Assembly (NCBI GenBank): GCA_938028845.1
Contig: CALIZJ010000139.1
Span: 1-21,200, forward strand
Source: an uncultured Blautia sp.
Lineage (GTDB): Bacteria > Bacillota > Clostridia > Lachnospirales > Lachnospiraceae
Direction of reading: 5' to 3'
DNA: 21,200 nt
Made by a program: the position numbers and the translations under genes. Positions 1 through 7,553 of this stretch are shown here, piece after piece. Position 1 is the first letter of the stretch; every line of letters starts with the position of its first letter. The notes beneath the pieces were generated by a model. The model was not told the DNA's origin. It was given only the letters and a program-made list of their open reading frames with translations, and made no database searches.

Positions 1-54
1 TGATGCATGAGCGGCTGCATGGTTACCATCCATGGTTTTCATCTTTCTTGCCAT
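1..54 (-). CDS. nifJ: pyruvate:ferredoxin oxidoreductase, N-terminal fragment (runs off the window)
   Basis: Only the first 18 codons are inside the window; they read MARKMKTMDGNHAAAHAS. This matches the conserved beginning of clostridial PFOR/NifJ, where a K-T-(M)-D-G-N-x-A-A-A-H stretch precedes the thiamine-diphosphate pyrimidine-binding domain. The enzyme oxidises pyruvate to acetyl-CoA and CO2 and reduces ferredoxin in the cytoplasm of anaerobes. A strong AAGGAGG at 64-70 fixes the start. A promoter with an extended -10 lies upstream at 128-157, so the gene has its own transcription start downstream of the Rrf2 gene. The identification rests on the 18 residues plus memory of the family; the rest of the gene is not visible. 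Confidence 0.8.
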   Translation of the reverse strand, partial: MARKMKTMDGNHAAAHAS

Positions 55-127
55 TGTTCTTTTCCTCCTTAAAAGGTATGATGAAAATTATTTCTAGACC
101 ACTTATGTGTCTAAAAGTCCATGTAAG

Positions 128-157
128 ATTATATCATAAAAACAGGGCTATGTCCAA
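128..157 (-). promoter_or_regulatory. promoter of the nifJ/PFOR gene
   Basis: Read on the minus strand: -35 TTGGAC (152-157), 18-bp spacer, -10 TATAAT (128-133) preceded by TG-A, an extended -10. The predicted start near 121 gives a leader of about 65 nt containing an imperfect dyad (95-113: TAGAC-N9-GTCTA). Confidence 0.7.
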
Positions 158-182
158 TTTGATTGCATTTTTTTTGTATCTA

Positions 183-194
183 TTTGTATACAAA
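183..194. promoter_or_regulatory. perfect palindrome TTTGTATACAAA upstream of the nifJ promoter
   Basis: A 12-bp perfect palindrome lies about 25 bp upstream of the nifJ -35 box, between it and the terminator of the Rrf2 gene. The position suits an activator or repressor site. Which protein binds is not known; the adjacent Rrf2 regulator is one candidate. Confidence 0.35.
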
Positions 195-231
195 AGGCAG
201 GTTCCGCACCCAAGTGTAAGCAGCGCCGCGC

Positions 232-264
232 AAAAAAAGAGACAAAACCGTAAGTCTTGCCTCT
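232..264 (-). terminator. intrinsic terminator of the Rrf2 gene
   Basis: Minus strand: an 11-bp stem (arms 254-264 and 238-248, two G-U pairs) with loop TTACG, followed by seven T (232-238). It lies 19 bp past the stop codon and separates the regulator transcript from nifJ. Confidence 0.85.
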
Positions 265-282
265 CTGCGTACATATGTAGTT

Positions 283-690
283 CTATTTTTCCTCCAACAG
301 CTCCGCCAGGGTCTTCCTCTTTAGAAGGTTCCAGACTTCCCCCTGGATCGCTTCCAGTTCCTGATGGACCGCACAGGCATTTGCCCCCTCACCGTCTCTG
401 GCACAGGAATATCCTGGATTCATACATTCTATAATGAACATATCCGGATCAATCGCATGATACACATCATATAAAGTAAGCTGTGATACTTCTGTATTCA
501 GGGAATATCCCCCATGTACCCCTCTGTATCCTTTTACTATCTTTGCTTTCTGAAGCTTTTTCAATATCTTATAGGCAAAGGGTGCCGTAATCATCTCCTT
601 CTCACAGATATCACTGACACTAAGCCTCGCCTCCCCCGCCAGAGCTCGGATCACTCTGACTGCATAGTCGCACTCTCTTGTAATAAACAT
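283..690 (-). CDS. Rrf2 family transcriptional regulator
   Basis: 135 aa, the usual length for Rrf2/IscR-family regulators. Residues 1-65 form the winged helix-turn-helix with the family-typical opening (TRECDYAVRVIRALA) and the KGYRGVHGGY wing. Residues 66-80 (LTLYDVYHAI) are also typical. Three cysteines, C89, C96 and C106 (Cx6Cx9C), lie where IscR and NsrR bind an Fe-S cluster, so it may sense oxygen, nitrosative stress or cluster status. The gene has its own promoter (784-812) and terminator (232-264). It sits directly upstream of nifJ, a large Fe-S enzyme, which makes nifJ a plausible target; that link is inference from position. An AGAGG motif about 11 nt before the ATG is the likely ribosome binding site. 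Confidence 0.88.
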   Translation of the reverse strand: MFITRECDYAVRVIRALAGEARLSVSDICEKEMITAPFAYKILKKLQKAKIVKGYRGVHGGYSLNTEVSQLTLYDVYHAIDPDMFIIECMNPGYSCARDGEGANACAVHQELEAIQGEVWNLLKRKTLAELLEEK

Positions 691-783
691 GACTCAGAAC
701 CTCTTTCTGCTCCTCTTTTATTTTGTCCTTCCAAACCAATTTACAAGTTACATTCTTTTAACGCTATTACCCCTATGTCGTAT

Positions 784-812
784 ATTATATCAATTTTTAC
801 ATATTATTTCAA
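784..812 (-). promoter_or_regulatory. promoter of the Rrf2 gene
   Basis: Minus strand: -35 TTGAAA (807-812), 17-bp spacer, -10 TATAAT (784-789) preceded by TG-A. The leader before the ATG at 690 is about 85-90 nt. Confidence 0.72.
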
Positions 813-895
813 TATCTTCTACAATAAATTCTTAAACTATGCGACATTTCCATGCAAAATCTGTATATTAAGTTCAATTTGGGCTAGCTCCTTTA

Positions 896-1591
896 TCAGT
901 CTCCAAACAACAGCAAAAATCCCACTGCCAAAATCACAAGTCCCAAAATCCGCCGCAGCCATTTTCCCGCAGCCGCACAGGAAGGATTGGCGATCACCTT
1001 TTCCATATAGCCGTATCCAATCCCTGTCAAAAGGAGCAGAACGCTGTGCCCCAAAGCATACAGCACCATCAGCAGGATTCCCCACCATGCATTCTTTCCA
1101 AGATCCGCAACCAAAGCCAAAAGTGCCACCATCACAGGGATCGCACAGTGAGAAGCAAACACCCCTCCCACGGCACCGGTAAGAAAAGCGCCTGCATATC
1201 CTTTCTTCGTCATTTTCTCTGACACGTGGATGTGCGGAATAATATTTACCACTCCAAAAACCTGCAGCGCCATAAGTATCATGAGAATTCCCATAAGGGC
1301 CGTCCACCAATGCCCTGCCTCATGCATCAAATGCCCTATAGCAGAAGCCACCGATCCAAAAATCCCGAATGTCACCGCCATACCCGCTGCCATTGCCACG
1401 GAGAGCCTAAAAGACCGCTTCTGATTTGCCTTGGTTGCACCCACGCAGGCAAGGAGCATAGGCACTGTAGCCAGAGAACAGGGAGTAAAGGAAGTCACGA
1501 TCCCTGCCGCGAGGCTTAAAAGTGGCGCTGCCCACAGATTATCCGCCATTGCCCTGGTAAGAAACTCCAAAATTTCGTTCATGTCACTCAT
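896..1591 (-). CDS. CcdA/DsbD-type membrane thiol-disulfide transporter
   Basis: 231 aa with about six hydrophobic segments, matching the CcdA/DsbD transmembrane family, which passes reducing equivalents from cytoplasmic thioredoxin to extracytoplasmic thiol proteins. The two signature cysteines are visible: C38 in TSFTPCSLATVP of the first core helix and C149 in FASHCAIPV of the fourth, the symmetrical redox pair. The loops between are rich in histidine (H87, H90, H94 and the PHIHV stretch), which is less usual. It starts 28 bp after the aroK stop, so it is probably cotranscribed. The start may be residue 1 or M4; neither has a strong ribosome binding site. No thioredoxin-like or cytochrome c partner is nearby. 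No clear terminator was seen before the Rrf2 promoter. Confidence 0.8.
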   Translation of the reverse strand: MSDMNEILEFLTRAMADNLWAAPLLSLAAGIVTSFTPCSLATVPMLLACVGATKANQKRSFRLSVAMAAGMAVTFGIFGSVASAIGHLMHEAGHWWTALMGILMILMALQVFGVVNIIPHIHVSEKMTKKGYAGAFLTGAVGGVFASHCAIPVMVALLALVADLGKNAWWGILLMVLYALGHSVLLLLTGIGYGYMEKVIANPSCAAAGKWLRRILGLVILAVGFLLLFGD

Positions 1592-1619
1592 CTCTTTCTT
1601 CTATATATAATATAATGGT

Positions 1620-2159
1620 TTACCTGTTCCCTGTACCGCTTACATATTCCATGATCTCCCGGCAGATTTCAGAAATCTCCCGTTCATCTGTATACACACA
1701 CACATCTGCCGCTGCCTGGTACTTTTCATTTCTCTGCTCCATCAGGCCTTTGATGTACTCTACATTCATATTTCCCTCCAGGAGAGGACGGTCGTGGCAG
1801 TCTTTTACCCTTTCGTAAATAGTCTCAGGCTTTGCCAAAAGCAGGATGACTTTTCCGTTCTTTTTCATTTCCTTCACATTTTCTTCCCGCATAGGTACGC
1901 CGCCTCCGCAGGAAACCACATAATTTTCCTCTTCCCTCAAACGGTGCAGAAGCTTCGTTTCAAGGGCACGGAAATAGGCTTCCCCTTTTTGCTCAAAGAT
2001 CTGGGAAATGCTCATTCCCTCTTCCCTTTGGATCTCCTCGTCCATCTCGATCTGCTTTCTTTTATATTCTTCATGCAGATAATTGGAAACGGTGGATTTT
2101 CCGCATCCCATAAATCCTATCAGATAAATGTTCTTTTGCTTCCCTTCTTTTTTCTCCAT
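1620..2159 (-). CDS. aroK: shikimate kinase
   Basis: 179 aa, the normal size for AroK. The enzyme phosphorylates shikimate to shikimate 3-phosphate with ATP in the chorismate pathway. Visible motifs: Walker A GFMGCGKST (15-23), the shikimate-binding aspartate in EMDEEI (D40), R64 in the AYFRALE motif, the GGG loop (85-87), the lid arginine R124 in RPLL, and R143 in MEQRNEKY. It is transcribed from a near-consensus promoter (2207-2235) with AAAGGA before the ATG, divergent from the ABC-F gene. The CcdA-like gene follows 28 bp downstream and is probably in the same transcript. Confidence 0.95.
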   Translation of the reverse strand: MEKKEGKQKNIYLIGFMGCGKSTVSNYLHEEYKRKQIEMDEEIQREEGMSISQIFEQKGEAYFRALETKLLHRLREEENYVVSCGGGVPMREENVKEMKKNGKVILLLAKPETIYERVKDCHDRPLLEGNMNVEYIKGLMEQRNEKYQAAADVCVYTDEREISEICREIMEYVSGTGNR

Positions 2160-2206
2160 GTTTCATCCTTTCTTATTCTTTCCAGTCCTGTCTTCTTATC
2201 TGGATG

Positions 2207-2235
2207 ATTATAGCAGTAACCGTCTTTTTTTTCAA
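2207..2235 (-). promoter_or_regulatory. promoter of aroK-ccdA
   Basis: Minus strand: -35 TTGAAA (2230-2235), 17-bp spacer, -10 TATAAT (2207-2212) with an extended TG-C. Confidence 0.75.
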
Positions 2236-2282
2236 GGAAAAGCATTTTTGCTGCAAAAAAACAATCATCTAGCAAATAATTC

Positions 2283-2326
2283 TTGCAAATTTCCCAGTTT
2301 ACGGTACAATAAAAATCGGCTATACT
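2283..2326 (+). promoter_or_regulatory. overlapping promoters of the ABC-F gene
   Basis: Two possible sigma-A promoters overlap: TTGCAA (2283-2288)-16-TACAAT (2305-2310) and TTTACG (2298-2303)-17-TATACT (2321-2326). Either would give a short leader to the ATG at 2361, which follows an AGAGGTAAACT ribosome binding site. Confidence 0.5.
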
Positions 2327-2360
2327 TGTGGATAATAATATAGAAATAAAGAGGTAAACT

Positions 2361-4001
2361 ATGATTTCAGCAAATAATATCACATTACGCGTAGGCAAAA
2401 AAGCATTGTTTGAAGACGTAAATATTAAATTTACCGAGGGAAACTGCTATGGTCTGATCGGTGCAAACGGCGCAGGAAAATCTACCTTTTTAAAGATCCT
2501 GTCCGGTCAGCTTGAGCCCACCAAAGGAGATGTGGTGATCACCCCCGGACAGAGGCTTTCCTTCCTGCAGCAGGATCATTTTAAATACGATTCCTACACA
2601 GTCCTTGATACTGTTATTATGGGAAATGCAAGACTGTATGAGATCATGAAGGAAAAAGAGGCAATTTATGCCAAAGAAGATTTTACCGATGAGGACGGCA
2701 TCCGTGCCAGCGAACTGGAAGCAGAATTCGCGGAGATGAACGGCTGGGAAGCAGAATCCGACGCTGCTACTTTGTTAAACGGACTTGGCGTGGACACAGA
2801 ATTTCATTACACCCTTATGGCTGACCTGAACGGTAGCCTTAAGGTGAAGGTACTCCTTGCACAGGCACTTTTTGGAAACCCGGACATCCTCCTTTTGGAC
2901 GAGCCTACCAACCACCTGGACCTGCCCGCCATTGAATGGCTGGAAGAATTCCTTATTAACTTTAACAACACCGTCATCGTGGTATCCCATGACCGCTATT
3001 TCTTAAATAAGGTCTGTACACATACCGCAGATATCGACTACGGAAAGATCCAGCTTTATGCCGGAAACTATGATTTCTGGTATGAGTCCAGTCAGCTTCT
3101 CATCAAACAAATGAAAGAAGCAAACAAGAAAAAAGAAGAAAAGATCAAGGAACTCCAGGAATTTATCTCCCGTTTCAGTGCCAATGCTTCTAAATCCAAG
3201 CAGGCAACCTCCCGTAAACGTGCCCTGGAAAAGATTCAGTTGGACGAAATGCGCCCATCCAGCCGTAAGTATCCATACATCGATTTCCGTCCTAACCGTG
3301 AGATCGGCAACGAAGTGCTTATGGTAGAAAACCTTTCCAAGACCATCGACGGCGTAAAGGTATTGGATAATATCTCCTTTACCCTGGGAAGAGAGGATAA
3401 AGTAGCTTTTGTAGGTTCCAATGAACTTGCCATCACCACCTTTTTCAGGATCTTAATGGGCGAGCTGGAACCGGATGAAGGAAATTATAAATGGGGAGTT
3501 ACTACCTCACAGGCATATTTCCCAAAAGACAACACCAAGGAATTCGACAATGATCTAACCATTACCGACTGGCTGACACAGTATTCCGAGATCAAAGACG
3601 CCACCTATGTGCGCGGCTTTTTAGGACGTATGCTTTTCCCAGGCGAGGACGGTGTAAAACGTGTACGCGTACTTTCCGGCGGTGAGAAGGTGCGGTGCCT
3701 TCTCTCAAAAATGATGATTTCCGGTGCAAACATCCTTCTCCTGGATGAGCCCACCAACCATCTGGACATGGAATCCATCACAGCTCTTAACAACGGACTG
3801 ATCAAGTTCCCGGGAGTAATTCTCTTTACCTCCCATGACCATCAGTTCGTACAGACCACAGCCAACCGGATCATGGAGATCCTGCCAAACGGTACATTGA
3901 TCGACAAGATCACCACTTACGACGAATATCTCGCCAGTGACGAAATGGCAAAAAAACGTCATGTATACCAGGTCAGCGAGTCAGACGCACAGGACAACTG
4001 A
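2361..4001 (+). CDS. ABC-F family ATPase (YkpA/YbiT-like translation factor)
   Basis: 546 aa soluble tandem ABC protein with no membrane segments. The first nucleotide-binding domain has Walker A GANGAGKST (34-42), a degenerate signature (about 155-162, LNGSLKVK instead of LSGGQ) and Walker B/DEPTNHLD with E181. A charged Lys/Glu linker (about 240-315) follows, the segment that in ABC-F proteins reaches toward P-site tRNA. In the second domain the Walker A is eroded (GSNELAITT, 352-360), but signature LSGGEKVR (438-445) and Walker B with E463 are intact. As I recall, YkpA/YbiT-type ABC-F proteins share this pattern, so it is probably not a defect. Family members act on stalled or initiating ribosomes; there is no sign of an antibiotic-resistance subtype. 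Monocistronic, ending at a strong terminator. Confidence 0.9.
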   Translation: MISANNITLRVGKKALFEDVNIKFTEGNCYGLIGANGAGKSTFLKILSGQLEPTKGDVVITPGQRLSFLQQDHFKYDSYTVLDTVIMGNARLYEIMKEKEAIYAKEDFTDEDGIRASELEAEFAEMNGWEAESDAATLLNGLGVDTEFHYTLMADLNGSLKVKVLLAQALFGNPDILLLDEPTNHLDLPAIEWLEEFLINFNNTVIVVSHDRYFLNKVCTHTADIDYGKIQLYAGNYDFWYESSQLLIKQMKEANKKKEEKIKELQEFISRFSANASKSKQATSRKRALEKIQLDEMRPSSRKYPYIDFRPNREIGNEVLMVENLSKTIDGVKVLDNISFTLGREDKVAFVGSNELAITTFFRILMGELEPDEGNYKWGVTTSQAYFPKDNTKEFDNDLTITDWLTQYSEIKDATYVRGFLGRMLFPGEDGVKRVRVLSGGEKVRCLLSKMMISGANILLLDEPTNHLDMESITALNNGLIKFPGVILFTSHDHQFVQTTANRIMEILPNGTLIDKITTYDEYLASDEMAKKRHVYQVSESDAQDN

Positions 4002-4017
4002 TTTTTCTAAAAAAATC

Positions 4018-4050
4018 CGGGACAGAGTATTTTTGCTCTGTCCCGTTTTT
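4018..4050. terminator. bidirectional terminator between the ABC-F gene and the secreted-protein operon
   Basis: A 10-bp GC-rich perfect stem (arms 4018-4027 and 4036-4045) with an 8-nt loop. On the plus strand TTTTTG follows; on the minus strand GATTTTTTT follows. It serves both convergent transcripts. Confidence 0.9.
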
Positions 4051-4057
4051 GCTGTTT

Positions 4058-4879
4058 TTATCTTCTGGAAACTGCCATATTCAGGTAATCTGATGGAAAA
4101 TAATAGGTGACTGTTCCGCTTTTAGTGGTAAACCATCCGGAATTTCTGTTGGGCATCAATACCTGGATAAAGTTTGATGAGCCAGCCTGTGTATCATACT
4201 TAATGTTCAGACTGCTGGAACTCTGAAGCTTTCCATTTTTATAGTATCGGAATTTTAAATAATTTGGCATAAACGTATAATTCTCAAAGGTAGAAGTCGC
4301 GGCATTGAGCGTCCTTCTGGTAAACGCGCCGTTTTTAGCTCCAATAACTACAGGAACCCAAGTGATGTTGCTTCCCCTTTGCCTAAACATTACCTGTCTG
4401 CCTTTCGGCACGGAAACAGCCAGCAATGGTTTATGGGAAGACGCCTGTTTGCCAAAGGTAAAGGACGCGCTCTTATACTCCGCCTTATAATCCACCCTTA
4501 CGCGCACGCTTCCTTTAAATACCTTGATGCACATAGCCATTCCTGTATTGCTCTGGGAATAACTTTTTATGTAGCTGGTCTTTGGATTTTCAAATCTCTT
4601 GCCTTTGCTGCAGCTTTTTAATACCTTTTCTCTTCCATCCGACGCATAGGCAAGGTCATATACCGTTCCCTGGCTGGCCGGAGAAATCGTCACTGCATAA
4701 CGGGTTATCTTATTTTTACTGATATTGTTATCGATCAAATGATAACATTCTCCCGCGCGGATCACCTTTGTCTGCGCCTTTTTATAAACCGCTGCCTGTA
4801 CCGAAACTGCGGATGCCAAAAGCAAAAGCCCCGTAACCAGACAAAATGTCAGCTTTTTAAATAAACTCTTCTTCTCCAT
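4058..4879 (-). CDS. secreted protein of unknown function
   Basis: I do not recognise this family. The start is placed at the ATG at 4879 because AAGGAGG precedes it and a classic signal peptide follows (MEKKSLFKK, then a hydrophobic core, with likely signal peptidase I cleavage near VSVQA-AVYKK). The reading frame extends upstream to 4978, but that overlaps ybaK and has no such site. The mature part, about 245 aa, is basic and rich in Ser, Thr, Tyr and Lys with alternating hydrophobic residues, which suggests a beta-rich fold. There is no cell-wall anchor or lipobox. It is the last gene after ybaK (76-bp gap), ending at the shared terminator. A perfect 7-bp inverted repeat (4903-4921) sits just upstream of its ribosome binding site. 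Confidence 0.65.
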   Translation of the reverse strand: MEKKSLFKKLTFCLVTGLLLLASAVSVQAAVYKKAQTKVIRAGECYHLIDNNISKNKITRYAVTISPASQGTVYDLAYASDGREKVLKSCSKGKRFENPKTSYIKSYSQSNTGMAMCIKVFKGSVRVRVDYKAEYKSASFTFGKQASSHKPLLAVSVPKGRQVMFRQRGSNITWVPVVIGAKNGAFTRRTLNAATSTFENYTFMPNYLKFRYYKNGKLQSSSSLNIKYDTQAGSSNFIQVLMPNRNSGWFTTKSGTVTYYFPSDYLNMAVSRR

Positions 4880-4902
4880 TTGTATCCTCCTTTTTCTCTT
4901 TC

Positions 4903-4921
4903 GCTGTAACTTTTTTACAGC
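4903..4921 (-). repeat. inverted repeat in front of the secreted-protein gene
   Basis: Perfect GCTGTAA-N5-TTACAGC between the ybaK stop and the ribosome binding site of the next gene. No T-run follows on the minus strand, so it is not a standard terminator. It may be an RNA hairpin that affects processing or translation of the last gene. Confidence 0.45.
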
Positions 4922-4955
4922 CTCCTTCTTTTTGATCCCAATGCCGTTTTCGTCT

Positions 4956-5435
4956 TTACTCCATGGTAATTTTCGCAAGGCTGCCCCTGGTAACTTTTAA
5001 AAGGGCATCCACAGGCACCTTAAGGGTAAGCCCGATACGGCCTCCGCTTACATAGATTTCTTCAAAATCCCCGGCAGTGGAGTCAAATACTGTGGGATAC
5101 AGCTTTTTCATACCAATAGGACTGCACCCTCCCCGAATATACCCGGTAATCTTCTGGATATCTTTTACATGGATCATATCCACCGTTTTTTCTCCAACTG
5201 CCTTGGCCGCTGCTTTTCTGTCCACCTCCTTTTCTATGGGCACCACAAACACATAATAGCCGCCGCTTTTTCCCTCCATCACTAAAGTTTTAAAGGACTG
5301 CTCATGGGGAGCTCCGGTCAGGTCCGCACAATGGATCCCGTCAATAAACTCTCCGCACTCATATGTAATGGTTTCATATTTCACTTTCTGTACATCCAGC
5401 ATACGCATGGCATTTGTCTTAGCTTCTTTCGCCAT
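4956..5435 (-). CDS. ybaK: YbaK/EbsC-type aminoacyl-tRNA deacylase
   Basis: 159 aa, full length for the YbaK family, which hydrolyses mischarged Cys-tRNA(Pro). Conserved features: the opening KTNAMRMLD, the catalytic-region lysine K49 in SFKTLV, the GYIRGGCSPIG loop, PTVFD, and SGGRIGL near the C-terminus. A strong AAGGAGG precedes the ATG. It starts 34 bp after the DUF4203-like gene stop, so it belongs to the four-gene operon starting at 7516. Its partners there have no evident link to tRNA quality control. Assignment to the family is secure; the exact tRNA substrate cannot be read from sequence. Confidence 0.92.
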   Translation of the reverse strand: MAKEAKTNAMRMLDVQKVKYETITYECGEFIDGIHCADLTGAPHEQSFKTLVMEGKSGGYYVFVVPIEKEVDRKAAAKAVGEKTVDMIHVKDIQKITGYIRGGCSPIGMKKLYPTVFDSTAGDFEEIYVSGGRIGLTLKVPVDALLKVTRGSLAKITME

Positions 5436-5469
5436 CTCTATTTCCTCCTTACCGCATCAGCCTGCGCTG

Positions 5470-6288
5470 TCATCTTCTTTTTTTCTTCTGGGGAACGACG
5501 GTTCTTTCACTCCGTCGGATGTCATACCTTTGTGTATCCTCCCGCTCGTACTCGTCCACATAATCATCCAGATAACTTTCCAGGCCTTCCTCCAGTTCAT
5601 CCAGATACTCCTCTTCCTCTGGGTATCGCGCGGTTCCTCTTTCCTTTCTCCTTGTATCTTTTTCATATTCATAGTCGTCCTCTTCTTCATTAGAGTAGGA
5701 AGGTTTATTTGTGGCAAACTGGATCAACATTCCAAGAACCGCAAAGCCAATACTCATTAAAACTCCATAAGGAAATTCCGACATTTCCCCAAGTTTTGCC
5801 AGAGAGAATCCTGCCATAACGCCGCCCATCAGGCTTGTGGAAACGATCAGCACTTCTCTGGAATACTTTACCGCAAGGGAACCAAGCCCTACGCCAAGGA
5901 GCAGGCAGATAAAAAATACGAAGGACGTAGTAGGGTGAAGGACATAGACGCTTAAAGATACGCCAATCCCGGCTCCCAGCACAAACACACCCACTTTATA
6001 GCTAAAAAAAGCGATCACTCCCAGGATAATACCTGTCACAGCCATAATCCCAAGATAGGTTCCTCTGCCGGATACTTCCAGGGTACTGGCTATAAAAAGC
6101 CCGATTCCGGCTCCTACACCGAATCCTCCCAGCATCATCCAAAAGCGCAGCAGACGATAGCCCAGCAGACAGTTCAGGATGCCGAAAATCAGCAGCACAC
6201 CGAACACTCCTGTAGCGATCACGGAAAGCTCTTCCATATTTCTGACCCGCTCCACAATGCCCATAATACGTGTTAAGATCTCTATCAT
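5470..6288 (-). CDS. DUF4203/TMEM198-like multi-pass membrane protein with a charged tail
   Basis: 272 aa. Residues about 20-195 contain some seven hydrophobic segments rich in glycine (GGFGVGAGIGLFIAS, LGAGIGVSL, LLGVGLGSLA), resembling the TMEM198/TM7S3 domain (DUF4203). From about 196 on, the protein is a hydrophilic tail dense in Glu, Asp, Tyr and Arg, ending in KKKRR. The role is unknown. The ATG at 6288 lies 10 bp beyond the preceding stop and is served by GAGGTG that overlaps that stop, so translation is probably coupled to the transglutaminase-like gene. The two may act together at the membrane, which is inference from arrangement only. Confidence 0.75.
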   Translation of the reverse strand: MIEILTRIMGIVERVRNMEELSVIATGVFGVLLIFGILNCLLGYRLLRFWMMLGGFGVGAGIGLFIASTLEVSGRGTYLGIMAVTGIILGVIAFFSYKVGVFVLGAGIGVSLSVYVLHPTTSFVFFICLLLGVGLGSLAVKYSREVLIVSTSLMGGVMAGFSLAKLGEMSEFPYGVLMSIGFAVLGMLIQFATNKPSYSNEEEDDYEYEKDTRRKERGTARYPEEEEYLDELEEGLESYLDDYVDEYEREDTQRYDIRRSERTVVPQKKKRR

Positions 6289-6298
6289 ACGCTCACCT

Positions 6299-7516
6299 CT
6301 AAAACATAAAATACATAGTCTTCAAATCTTCCAATATTCCATAATGGTATTCAACCTGGCTCAATCCATAAAGCTGCATATAATACTGCGCAAGAATCTG
6401 AATACTGCCGTTTTCGATCCATTCCGCATAGGCCGCGTCAAACGCCTCCTGGGTGCTGAACTTAAAACGCACCACCGCAGCCCCGTTATTCAAACGCATA
6501 CAGCAGTAATCATAAAGCTCCTGCCAGTCATAGTTTGCAAAACAGCCCTGGTTGAGCACATAAAAGTTTTTATCCACCGCATTTACCTCTGGCAGGGTAA
6601 ATTCTTCTGAAGGTGTATAATTCAGCTCATATTCATTAGGAAAAGGACAAAGGTAATCATAGATCGTCGTCTTATGTTCCACCATAGTGACCGCATCCCC
6701 CTCCAGAAATTCCGGCTGGTCTCCATTCGTGGCATCCAAGTAATAATACTGTCCGTCAAGCTGCACAATATTCCATGCATGCCCTTCCGTACTGCCTTTT
6801 GCACTTCCCTCTACGTATATACAGACCACGCCCAGCCTTTCCAGAAGATACTGCACGCCTCCTGCATATCCTGCACATACCGCTTTGTTCTTCCAGAAAG
6901 CGCCTGCAATACTCTGGTCATCCTCGGAAATTTCGTAATCTACCGAATCAATCAGATACGTATATACGACTCTCGCCTTCTCATAATCGTCTGCATTTTC
7001 CGGAAGCATGGAAAGTACCGCCTGATATGCCTGTTCAAGAGATTCGTCTATCTGTGCCATTTCCTCCCGGGTGTATGTGTAGCCTGGGGCAAACAGGCAG
7101 TAATCTCCTCTGGAAAACGTGGTTTTATAGACCTGTTCTCTGTTATGTACCCAGTACAGCTCCGGATGATCCTTTAAAAGCGCATGGTAAGCCCGATCCA
7201 CCTTTTCATCGTCAGAAATGGAAATGTAAAACTCCTCCTTCCGCTCCCGGATTCCATTGAGCATTTCCCGATACCCTCTCTGCTCTTCTTCGTCCAAAAG
7301 CTTAAAGTAATATTCCTGATGGCCTTCATCTGTCTGAGGGACTTCCTGGCGGCGAAGCTCAGTCACTTCCCTGGGCTCCATATTAAAAAAGCCTCTCGCC
7401 GTATCCAGATCCACCCCGTCTTCACTCCAAAGACCAACAGCCCAGGTGCCTGCAAGCAATAAAAAGGCCAGCACCAGCAAAACCAGCAGCACCCGGAGGA
7501 ATCTGTTTTTCTTCAT
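6299..7516 (-). CDS. membrane-anchored transglutaminase-like (papain-fold) protein
   Basis: 405 aa. Residues 5-30 form one hydrophobic segment with few positive charges after it, so the bulk lies outside the membrane. The core shows the transglutaminase-like triad: C214 in AVCAGYAGG, H246 in EGHAWNIV and D261 in YLDATNGD. In bacteria such domains act as proteases, peptide-modifying enzymes or hydrolases of wall-linked peptides; the substrate here is unknown. Upstream of the core is a Glu-rich region (about 40-110) and downstream about 120 aa of unassigned sequence. It is first in a four-gene operon, with AAAGGAG before the ATG and an excellent promoter at 7554-7582. Confidence 0.85.
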   Translation of the reverse strand: MKKNRFLRVLLVLLVLAFLLLAGTWAVGLWSEDGVDLDTARGFFNMEPREVTELRRQEVPQTDEGHQEYYFKLLDEEEQRGYREMLNGIRERKEEFYISISDDEKVDRAYHALLKDHPELYWVHNREQVYKTTFSRGDYCLFAPGYTYTREEMAQIDESLEQAYQAVLSMLPENADDYEKARVVYTYLIDSVDYEISEDDQSIAGAFWKNKAVCAGYAGGVQYLLERLGVVCIYVEGSAKGSTEGHAWNIVQLDGQYYYLDATNGDQPEFLEGDAVTMVEHKTTIYDYLCPFPNEYELNYTPSEEFTLPEVNAVDKNFYVLNQGCFANYDWQELYDYCCMRLNNGAAVVRFKFSTQEAFDAAYAEWIENGSIQILAQYYMQLYGLSQVEYHYGILEDLKTMYFMF

Positions 7517-7553
7517 CCAATACTCCTTTCGGATCTATATGATCATTTCTGTC

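Noticed and set aside
514..1182. 222-codon open frame on the plus strand
   Set aside because: It crosses the Rrf2 gene, its promoter and the CcdA-like gene in antisense; composition is not protein-like.
837..1310. 157-codon minus-strand frame
   Set aside because: It is a shifted reading of the CcdA-like gene, whose own frame has the redox motifs and membrane helices.
2361..4001. Antibiotic-resistance ABC-F
   Set aside because: The overall motif pattern fits the YkpA/YbiT housekeeping type and no resistance or mobile genes are nearby.
4880..4978. 33-codon N-terminal extension of the secreted protein
   Set aside because: It overlaps the end of ybaK, is not conserved-looking, and would put a long basic stretch before the signal peptide; the ATG at 4879 has AAGGAGG.
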